Shown piece after piece: positions 57,469-64,000 of a DNA stretch of 64,000 nt. The position numbers and the translations under genes are program-made. This DNA comes from an uncultured SAR86 cluster bacterium (GTDB taxonomy: Bacteria; Pseudomonadota; Gammaproteobacteria; Magnimaribacterales; AG-339-G14), in contig CABZJI010000001.1 of assembly GCA_902526045.1 (NCBI GenBank), positions 459,900 to 523,899 on the forward strand, read 5' to 3'. A model generated the notes under the pieces. The model made no database searches, was not told the origin of the DNA, and saw only the letters and a program-made list of their open reading frames with translations. Position 1 is the stretch's first letter, and the number at the start of each line of letters is the position of its first letter.

Positions 57469-58904
57469 ACTAATTTCTTTTTTAGAATCTCATTTACTAA
57501 TTTAGGATTTGCCTTGCCTTTGGATTCCTTCATTACCTGACCCACGAAAAATCCAAATAAACGATCTTTTCCAGAAAGAAATTGCTTTTTTTGATCAGGA
57601 TTATCGTTGATAACTTTTTCTATTATCTGTTCAATCTCATTGTCATCAGATAATTGTTCTAAATTTAGGTTTTGGATGCTTTCGGAAATTGAAATATCAC
57701 GATTTTCCCATATGTTTTCCAAGACCTTTTTCGCTGCTTGCCCTGAAATTTTTCCTTCTTTGAGATAAGTCAGTAGTTCAGCGAACTTGACCGCATCCAC
57801 TTTTGAGTTATTAGCATTTAAATCAAATTTATTTAATATGGCTGAAAAGTCCCCTAGTACCCAATTCGCTACAAGCTTGGGATCATCAATATTTACCAAG
57901 GTCTTCTCAAAGAAATTTGCAAGTTCTAAATCATAAGTAATATTCCTTGCATCATACTCAGATAGACCTAATTCGTTTATATATCTCTCTTTTTTTTCAT
58001 CAGGCAGTTCTGGCAATTCCTTTTTGATCCTTGCGATTTGATCAGATTTTATCTGAATAGGGATTATGTCTGGTTCAGGAAAATATCTATAGTCATTAGC
58101 TTCCTCTTTTGATCTCATTGATCTAGTAGTGTCATTTGTAGAATCATATAATCTAGTTTCCTGAACTATTTTTTCTCCTTTTTCCAAACAAGAAATTTGG
58201 CGCTTTATTTCAAAATTAATTGCTTTTTCGACAAATTTAAAAGAATTAATATTTTTAAGTTCAGTTCTTATTCCTAATTTTTTATCACCTTTCTTTCTTA
58301 TAGAAACATTCGCGTCACATCTCATCGAGCCTTGAGACATATTCCCATCAGAAATTTCCAAAGCACAAACTATAGAATGAATTTTTTTTAAGTAAGCAAC
58401 AGCCTCTTCAGAATTAGACATATCCGGCTCCGAGACAATTTCCAATAAAGGTGTACCTGCTCTATTAAGATCAATCGCTGTTTCATTTTCAAATAGGTCA
58501 TGTACCGACTTACCTGCATCTTCTTCAAGGTGAGCTCTAGTGATACCTATTGTTTTAACCTCTTGATCTCCTAATTGAATTTCTATCGATCCTTTGCCAA
58601 CTATTGGATCGTCAAGTTGACTAATTTGATAACCTTTTGGTAGGTCAGGATAAAAATAGTTTTTTCTAGCAAAACCAACTTTTTCTGCAATTTCTGCATT
58701 GATAGCAACTCCAAACTTTATTGCCTTCTCAATGGTTTTTTCATTTAAGACTGGAAGAGTGCCTGGCATGCCAAGGTCAACTTCGCAGGCTTGCAAATTC
58801 TGATCAGATCCAAATTTAGTAGGAGCATTTGAAAATATTTTAGATTCTGAATTCAACTGAACATGAATTTCTAGTCCAATTACACTTTCCCAGTTACCTT
58901 TCAC
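57465..58904 (-). CDS. gatB: Aspartyl/glutamyl-tRNA amidotransferase subunit B
   Basis: GatB activates misacylated Glu-tRNA(Gln) or Asp-tRNA(Asn) for amidation with ammonia from GatA. The 479-residue protein starts WESVIGLEIHVQL and has EVDLGMPGTLPVLNE, YPDLPKGYQISQLDDPI, HLEEDAGKSVHD and DLNRAGTPLLEIVSEPDM, then the C-terminal YqeY-like tail domain with KANPKLVNEILKKKL. It ends the gatC-gatA-gatB operon, overlapping gatA by four bases. Confidence 0.98.
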   Translation of the reverse strand: MKGNWESVIGLEIHVQLNSESKIFSNAPTKFGSDQNLQACEVDLGMPGTLPVLNEKTIEKAIKFGVAINAEIAEKVGFARKNYFYPDLPKGYQISQLDDPIVGKGSIEIQLGDQEVKTIGITRAHLEEDAGKSVHDLFENETAIDLNRAGTPLLEIVSEPDMSNSEEAVAYLKKIHSIVCALEISDGNMSQGSMRCDANVSIRKKGDKKLGIRTELKNINSFKFVEKAINFEIKRQISCLEKGEKIVQETRLYDSTNDTTRSMRSKEEANDYRYFPEPDIIPIQIKSDQIARIKKELPELPDEKKERYINELGLSEYDARNITYDLELANFFEKTLVNIDDPKLVANWVLGDFSAILNKFDLNANNSKVDAVKFAELLTYLKEGKISGQAAKKVLENIWENRDISISESIQNLNLEQLSDDNEIEQIIEKVINDNPDQKKQFLSGKDRLFGFFVGQVMKESKGKANPKLVNEILKKKLV

Positions 58905-60325
58905 TTTTCACCTGACTGAAATTTATTAGAAATATTTAAAAGGGAGGATTCCTCTAAAATGTTTCCTATGAATTGTATTCCAAGAGGCATCTTATTTTTT
59001 TCACCAAATGGAACAGATGTAGCAGGCAACCCACCAAGGTTTGCAGGTATGGTAAATATATCTTGTTTGTACATTTCTACAGGATCAGTTATTGAACCTA
59101 AATCAAAAGCTTCTCCAGATGTCGTAGGCAACATTATCGCAGTAACATCTTTGAATGCATTAACAAAATCACTTGAGATTAGGTTTCTAATTTTTTGTGC
59201 CTTTTTATAGTAAGCATCATAAAATCCAGAGGATAGGCAATAAGTTCCGATAAGAATCCTTTTTTTTGTTTCGTTTCCAAAACCTTCTCCTCTAGATTTG
59301 AAATAAAGATCTTCAAGATTATCAACATTTTCAGCCCTGTATCCAAATCTTATCCCATCATATCTTGATAAATTAGCCGAACATTCAGCAGGGGCTATTA
59401 CGTAGTATACAGGTAAAGATAATTCTAAATTTGGCAACTCAATTTCTTTCGTCTTAATTTTTAATTTTTCTAGCTTTTCGATAGCTTTAGTATAGTTAAC
59501 CGATAAATCTTCATCTCCTAAAGAATTAATTAAATTAGTAACCAAACCTACAACATGCTCAAATTCATTTGACTCGCAATCCACAGAAAAATTAGGAACT
59601 TTTGCTTTTATCGAAGTAGCATCTTTAGGGTCATATCCAGATATGATTTGAAGAGCAATCGCTGTATCTTTTATATTTTTTGCTAGTATTCCTCCCTGAT
59701 CGAGACTTGATGCAAAGGCAATCATCCCATACCTAGATACTCTTCCATAGGTTGGCTTAATTCCTGCCAAACCGCAAAAAGACGCTGGTTGTCTTATAGA
59801 TCCTCCCGTGTCTGTTCCAGTTGAAAAGCTACTGAAGTTTGCGGCAACAGCTGCTGCAGATCCTCCAGATGAGCCCCCTGGAGTTTTTTTTAAATTAAGG
59901 GGATTTTTTACTGAGCCATAAAAGCTTGTTTCATTAGATGATCCCATAGCGAATTCATCCATGTTTGCCTTCCCTAAACAAATTGATCCAGCTTGTTCTA
60001 ACTTTTCTACAACCGTAGCAGAGTAAGGAGGATAAAAATTATCTAACATTTTTGATCCGCAAGAAGTTTTGATTCCCCGAGTACAAAAAATGTCTTTGTG
60101 TACCATAGGTATTCCATCTAAGGCTATATTGCGTTGACTATTATTAGATTTGTCTGATTTTTTTGCTTTCTCAACCGCTTTTTCAAAATCAGTAGAGATA
60201 AAAACATTGAGGTCTTTGTTATTTTCTATGACTGAAATATAATTTTCCACAAGCTCTACTGAAGAAAATTTCTTTTCTCTTAAGCCGTCTATTTGCTCTT
60301 GAAGAGTTAAAGTTTCTAAAGCCAT
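58901..60325 (-). CDS. gatA: Aspartyl/glutamyl-tRNA amidotransferase subunit A
   Basis: GatA is the glutaminase of the GatCAB complex. The 474-residue amidase-signature protein has the catalytic Lys in GIPMVHKDIF, the cis-Ser region GGSSGGSAAAVAANF and the nucleophile Ser in DTGGSIRQPASFCG. The start directly follows the gatC stop on the minus strand. The C-terminal domain ends with PLGIQFIGNILEESSLLNI, typical of the family. Confidence 0.98.
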   Translation of the reverse strand: MALETLTLQEQIDGLREKKFSSVELVENYISVIENNKDLNVFISTDFEKAVEKAKKSDKSNNSQRNIALDGIPMVHKDIFCTRGIKTSCGSKMLDNFYPPYSATVVEKLEQAGSICLGKANMDEFAMGSSNETSFYGSVKNPLNLKKTPGGSSGGSAAAVAANFSSFSTGTDTGGSIRQPASFCGLAGIKPTYGRVSRYGMIAFASSLDQGGILAKNIKDTAIALQIISGYDPKDATSIKAKVPNFSVDCESNEFEHVVGLVTNLINSLGDEDLSVNYTKAIEKLEKLKIKTKEIELPNLELSLPVYYVIAPAECSANLSRYDGIRFGYRAENVDNLEDLYFKSRGEGFGNETKKRILIGTYCLSSGFYDAYYKKAQKIRNLISSDFVNAFKDVTAIMLPTTSGEAFDLGSITDPVEMYKQDIFTIPANLGGLPATSVPFGEKNKMPLGIQFIGNILEESSLLNISNKFQSGEK

Positions 60326-60613
60326 TTATTCAATAACTTTTGGCACAAGGTAAAATCCATCTTCTGTTTTGTTGGAAGTTTTTTGAAGACTTTCTCTATT
60401 TATGTCTTCAGATACCTTATCCTCTCTTAAATTAAAATTATCTTTTATTGGATGACTTAATTCTTCTATCTGATCACAATCAACTTTATTGATTTCATCA
60501 ATCATATCCATCGTCAAATTAAGATCTTCCTTCAGTTTATCTCTGAGCTTGTCATCGATTTTAATCTTAGATAGATTTGAAAGATTTTCTAAAGTCTTAT
60601 CGTTTATTGTCAT
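60326..60613 (-). CDS. gatC: Aspartyl/glutamyl-tRNA amidotransferase subunit C
   Basis: GatC wraps around and stabilises GatA-GatB. The 95-residue protein has the family pattern LENLSNLSKIKIDDKLRDKL at the start, DMIDEINKVDCD in the middle, and the C-terminal LREDKVSED followed by GFYLVPKVIE. It is the first gene of the operon and adjoins gatA with no gap. It is divergent from mreB with an 81-base gap, as in Pseudomonas. Confidence 0.95.
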   Translation of the reverse strand: MTINDKTLENLSNLSKIKIDDKLRDKLKEDLNLTMDMIDEINKVDCDQIEELSHPIKDNFNLREDKVSEDINRESLQKTSNKTEDGFYLVPKVIE

Positions 60614-60652
60614 TTCCTAAAAATTTTATTTTATTGCTATTTCTTGCCCCAT

Positions 60653-60680
60653 CGACACAGCATTGATACGATTTGATTAT
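60653..60680 (+). promoter_or_regulatory. Possible promoter of mreBCD
   Basis: TCGACA (60653-60658, 5 of 6 to the -35 consensus) is followed after 16 bases by GATTAT (60675-60680, 4 of 6). An alternative -10, TATAAA (60678-60683), gives a 19-base spacer. Both lie in the 81-base gap between divergent gatC and mreB. Confidence 0.35.
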
Positions 60681-60694
60681 AAAGCGAGAAACTA

Positions 60695-61735
60695 ATGGTA
60701 CTAAAATATTTTAGAGGATTATACTCCAATGACTTATCAATAGATCTAGGAACAGCAAATACTCTTGTTTACGTTCGAGACAAAGGGATAGTACTAAATG
60801 AGCCCAGCGTTGTTGCCATTAGAAAAACAGAAGGGGCTCGAACAGTTGTTGCTGTTGGAACTGAAGCAAAAAGGATGCTTGGAAGAGTTCCAGGAAATAT
60901 CGAAGCAATAAGGCCTTTAAAAGATGGAGTAATAGCTGACTTCCAGGTCACTGAGAAAATGCTCCAACATTTTATTCAACAAGTTCATGGCGATAATTTT
61001 ATGAGACCTAGTCCAAGAATTCTTGTGTGCGTTCCTTGTCAGTCAACACAAGTCGAGCGAAGAGCAATTAGAGAGTCTGTACTCGGAGCTGGGGCAAGAG
61101 AAGTAAGATTAATAGAAGAACCGATGGCGGCAGCAATAGGGGCTGGACTACCTGTAGAAGAAGCTTTTGGATCCATGGTAGTTGATATAGGTGGCGGTAC
61201 TACTGAAGTTGCAATTCTAGCTCTGAATGGAGTTGTCTATTCAAATTCGTTGAAAACTGGTGGAGATAGGCTTAACGAATCAATAATTTCATATCTCAGA
61301 AGAAAATATGGAATCCTTATCGGTGAATCTACCGCTGAAAGAATAAAAGAGACTATCGGTTGTGCAACCCCAGAAAGTGAGCTACAAGAGATGGAAATTA
61401 GGGGACGTAATCTAGCCGAAGGAGTTCCTAATACTTTATCTATCTCCAGTTTAGAAGTATACGAAGCAATGTCTGGTCCATTATCTTCAATCCTACAAGC
61501 AATTAAAAATGGTCTTGAGCAATCCCCTCCTGAGCTGAGTTCAGATATATCAGAAAGAGGAATTGTTTTGACTGGAGGAGGAGCGCTGTTAAGAGACTTA
61601 GATGTAATGATTTCAGAGCAAACCGGTATTCCAGTTATTCCAGCCGATGATCCTCTTACTTGCGTTGCAAGAGGAGGAGGTGTTGCCCTAGAAATTATGG
61701 ATAAATATGATATTGACCTCTTATCAACTGATTAG
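60695..61735 (+). CDS. mreB: Rod shape-determining protein MreB
   Basis: MreB is the bacterial actin that guides lateral wall synthesis. The 346-residue protein begins with an amphipathic membrane-anchoring segment ([12 protein letters not shown]), followed by the phosphate-1 loop [13 protein letters not shown]. The middle has [20 protein letters not shown], the phosphate-2 motif [12 protein letters not shown], and the adenosine motif [12 protein letters not shown] near the end. It heads mreB-mreC-mreD, which points to rod-shaped cells. Confidence 0.98.
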   Translation: MVLKYFRGLYSNDLSIDLGTANTLVYVRDKGIVLNEPSVVAIRKTEGARTVVAVGTEAKRMLGRVPGNIEAIRPLKDGVIADFQVTEKMLQHFIQQVHGDNFMRPSPRILVCVPCQSTQVERRAIRESVLGAGAREVRLIEEPMAAAIGAGLPVEEAFGSMVVDIGGGTTEVAILALNGVVYSNSLKTGGDRLNESIISYLRRKYGILIGESTAERIKETIGCATPESELQEMEIRGRNLAEGVPNTLSISSLEVYEAMSGPLSSILQAIKNGLEQSPPELSSDISERGIVLTGGGALLRDLDVMISEQTGIPVIPADDPLTCVARGGGVALEIMDKYDIDLLSTD

Positions 61736-61745
61736 ATAGTTCTAT

Positions 61746-62591
61746 ATGGCCAAGGAGCATAAACAAGCTGTAATTGCTCAAAAAGCTATTTTCACAACGG
61801 GTTCTATGAGGCTCTCTAGAGTAATTCCTTCTATTCTTTTTGCAATCCTTATTCTCGCAGCAGATGTAAGCTTCAACGTAGGCGAAAGGATAAAAATTTA
61901 TGTAGGTTTTGCCACTGAACCTATCATTTACATACCTCAAATTGTTGAAGAAGGTTGGATTTCTTTTTCTGATTATTTTGAAGATAGGGAAGCATTACAG
62001 AATGAAATAGATCGTTTGAAAGAAGATATTGATTCTCAAAGATTTAATCTTATAAATTATGAAAAAGTTGTTCAGGAAAATAAAGAACTTAAAAAATTAC
62101 TTGGATATGTAGAGCAAACTAACAAGAAAAATTATATCTATGGCGAAATAGAAGAAATTAATTTTGCTCCAAAACCTTCAATGACTGTGGGCATTGGTAG
62201 AAATAAAAAACCTGATCAAATGATTGCCTTCAATTGGACAGGCTTGATTGGATCGGTCGAGCTATCAGCAGGATCAAAGGTAGAAATTAAACCAATCTTC
62301 GCTAAAGGTTCTCAAATTCCCATAAGAAATAGAAGAACAAATTCAAATATGATTTTGGTTGGTACCGATATGCCGCAGAATTTTGTAATAAAAGGATTAA
62401 AGAAAAATGAAGATATTGTTCCTGGTGACAAGCTTGTAACATCTGGACTTGGAAAAAAATATCCAAAAGGCATAAATGTTGGAACAGTTAATAAAATCTC
62501 AGCATTATCAAATAATGAATTTCTGGAAATAGAAGTCCTGGGGACCGCAGAATTTAATTCTGGCGACCAAATATTGTTAACCTTACCCTGA
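61746..62591 (+). CDS. mreC: Rod shape-determining protein MreC
   Basis: MreC is a periplasmic scaffold of the elongasome. The 281-residue protein has one membrane helix (about residues 25-45), a coiled coil (about 75-120, LQNEIDRLKEDIDSQRF) and two beta-barrel-like domains with TVGIGRNKKPDQMIAFN and GDKLVTSGLGKKYPKGINVG, the latter being the most conserved family segment. Its stop overlaps the mreD start as TGATGG. Confidence 0.95.
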   Translation: MAKEHKQAVIAQKAIFTTGSMRLSRVIPSILFAILILAADVSFNVGERIKIYVGFATEPIIYIPQIVEEGWISFSDYFEDREALQNEIDRLKEDIDSQRFNLINYEKVVQENKELKKLLGYVEQTNKKNYIYGEIEEINFAPKPSMTVGIGRNKKPDQMIAFNWTGLIGSVELSAGSKVEIKPIFAKGSQIPIRNRRTNSNMILVGTDMPQNFVIKGLKKNEDIVPGDKLVTSGLGKKYPKGINVGTVNKISALSNNEFLEIEVLGTAEFNSGDQILLTLP

Positions 62592-63103
62592 TGGCATATT
62601 TTTCTACAAGAAATCCCAACAAAACTATTTCAACTCAATTAGTAATTGGTATTTCTCTAATTTCAGGAGTTTTTTTTCAATCTCTTTTTAATTTTTTTTC
62701 TTATGAAATTGATGGATCTTCCATTCCAGTTACTTTGTTGGTTCTAATTTATTGGAATATTGCCTTACCAAAAAACATTGGTCTTGCTTGGTCTTTTATT
62801 TCTGGAATCCTGCTGGATTTAAACTTGGGATACTTTCTTGGAACTCATGTGATTTTATTTTTATTAATTTCTTACTTAACTCAGAGATATTTTCACAGAA
62901 TAAGGGCTATGTTCCAGGTACAACAATCCATTTTAATAGCAAGTATTGTTTTCCTATATTTGCAAATTTTTTATCTATTTTTTCAAGAATTTACCTTTTT
63001 TGGTTTCATGGCGATTATATTTAACAGCCTAATTTCGGCTTTAATATGGCCAATATTATTTGGTTTATTGAGATTAATCAGAAGAAAATATACTTATGCA
63101 TAA
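62591..63103 (+). CDS. mreD: Rod shape-determining protein MreD
   Basis: MreD is the integral membrane partner of MreC. The 170-residue protein has five or six hydrophobic helices. The conserved GLAWSFISGILLDLNLGYFLGTH segment (about 73-95), with Gly-Asp pattern, and YLTQRYFHRIRAM fit the family. Position after mreC completes the operon. It overlaps the convergent mgtE gene by ten bases. Confidence 0.92.
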   Translation: MAYFSTRNPNKTISTQLVIGISLISGVFFQSLFNFFSYEIDGSSIPVTLLVLIYWNIALPKNIGLAWSFISGILLDLNLGYFLGTHVILFLLISYLTQRYFHRIRAMFQVQQSILIASIVFLYLQIFYLFFQEFTFFGFMAIIFNSLISALIWPILFGLLRLIRRKYTYA

Positions 63104-64000
63104 ACAAAGGAAGCAATTCCCAGAAAAGTAAAAAAGCCCACAATATCCGTTACTGTCGTAACTATCACTCCACCACCAATTGCAGGATCAAATTTTAATC
63201 TTCTTAAAATGAGGGGGATAGAAATTCCCGAAACTGCAGCAGCAATTAAATTAATTGTCATTGAAAAAATTATAATCAAAAGAATATTGAAGTCTTGAAA
63301 CCAGAAAGAAGAAATAAAACCTAATATTATTGACCAAAAAAGACCATTCCAAAAAGAAACGATCAATTCTCTTGAAAATATCCATCTAATATTTCCTGAG
63401 ACTATTTGGCCTAATGCTAAACCTCTTACTGTAATAGCAAGAGTTTGGGTTGCAGCAACACCGCCCATGCTGGCAATTATTGGCATTAATACTGCAAGAA
63501 ATATAACTTTTTCAATAGTTTCTTGAAAAAGGTTTATTACTGAAGATGCTAAAAGAGCAGTAATAAGGTTTGCTCCAAGCCATAATCCTCTAGATCTAAG
63601 GGCTGAGAAAGTCTCTTGGAAGGTATCTCTGCTTAATCCTGAAATTTGTCTGAAAGGTGTATCTACCTCATCTTTAATTGAATCAATAACATCATCAATT
63701 GTAATTCGTCCAAGAAGTTCCCCATCATCATTGATCACGGGTGCAGAAATAAGATGATTACTTTCAAACAATCTATCAACTTCTTTCTCAGAACTCGTAA
63801 CAAGTAAAGAGTCAAATTTTCTCACCATGAGGTCTTCAGCTTTCTCTGAGCTTTTAGAAGATAAAATTTTTGAAAGGGGCAAATTACCCCTTAAAATATT
63901 ATTTCTATTTACAACAAAAACCTTATCCATATCCTGAGGAAGTTCATCTCTAATCCTGAGGTATCGTCTTATAACCTCAATAGTATGAGAAGGTCTTACT
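63094..64000 (-). CDS. mgtE: MgtE-family magnesium transporter, C-terminal part (partial)
   Basis: The frame stays open to the right edge, so the true start lies outside; the first visible residues are VRPSHTIEVIRRYLRIRDELP, given here only as context in the CBS region. The visible 302 residues contain a CBS domain pair (VFVVNRNNILRGNLPLSK and LGRITIDDVID) and five membrane helices with the family segments GGVAATQTLAITVRGLALG and VSGISIPLILRRLKFDPA. The latter include the pore region that binds Mg2+. MgtE channels close when cytosolic Mg2+ fills the CBS domains. Confidence 0.94.
   Translation of the reverse strand, partial: VRPSHTIEVIRRYLRIRDELPQDMDKVFVVNRNNILRGNLPLSKILSSKSSEKAEDLMVRKFDSLLVTSSEKEVDRLFESNHLISAPVINDDGELLGRITIDDVIDSIKDEVDTPFRQISGLSRDTFQETFSALRSRGLWLGANLITALLASSVINLFQETIEKVIFLAVLMPIIASMGGVAATQTLAITVRGLALGQIVSGNIRWIFSRELIVSFWNGLFWSIILGFISSFWFQDFNILLIIIFSMTINLIAAAVSGISIPLILRRLKFDPAIGGGVIVTTVTDIVGFFTFLGIASFVYA

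Overview
The window is a gene-dense, visibly AT-rich chromosome segment from a free-living, probably marine, Gammaproteobacterium with a streamlined genome. The affiliation is inferred. The gene order matches classical gammaproteobacterial blocks as known from Escherichia and especially Pseudomonas. Genes overlap through TAATG or ATGA junctions, many starts are TTG or GTG, and almost no intergenic DNA remains. A SAR86-like or similar oligotroph would fit, but no marker here proves the lineage.

Layout. (1) 1-9931, plus strand: bamA end, skp, lpxD, fabZ, lpxA, lpxB, rnhB, dnaE, accA, tilS (outer membrane and lipid A assembly, replication, fatty acid synthesis, tRNA modification). (2) 9928-16227: leuA on the minus strand, then a candidate HolD psi subunit, rimI, gpx (minus), a Tas-like aldo/keto reductase, an ElaA-like acetyltransferase, and a membrane-anchored parvulin-like protein paired with a HupE/UreJ membrane protein. 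(3) 16238-25090: valS-holC-pepA (minus) divergent from lptF-lptG, an RDD protein and a POT peptide transporter. (4) 25095-28099, minus: map-dapC-dapD plus a 53-codon membrane microprotein coupled to dapD. (5) 28099-38667, plus: a carA leader carrying an intrinsic terminator, then carAB-greA-rlmE-ftsH-folP-glmM-tpiA-secG. (6) 38670-46809: tRNA-Leu, initiator tRNA, then rimP-nusA-infB-rbfA-truB-rpsO-pnp. (7) 46812-51659, minus: lolB-ispE-tRNA-Gln-prs-rplY-pth-ychF-tRNA-Met. (8) 51678-57468, plus: prfA-prmC-moeB, a GH84 O-GlcNAcase-like enzyme, a DmdB-type acyl-CoA ligase and a MaoC hydratase. (9) 57465-64000: gatCAB (minus) divergent from mreBCD, then the C-terminal part of mgtE (minus), which runs off the window.

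Most of the window is core housekeeping. The unexpected items are a strong intrinsic terminator in the carA leader, lying between divergent genes where no upstream plus-strand gene needs terminating and overlapped by a possible short leader peptide; a truncated HolD-like protein before rimI; a compact cytoplasmic GH84 enzyme where murI sits in Pseudomonas; the unannotated microprotein after dapD; and a C7/G7 tract shared by two divergent genes. I saw no insertion sequence, prophage, CRISPR array or rRNA. No stretch longer than 300 bases lacks a gene; the longest stretch without a protein gene (38668-38924) holds two tRNAs and a promoter.
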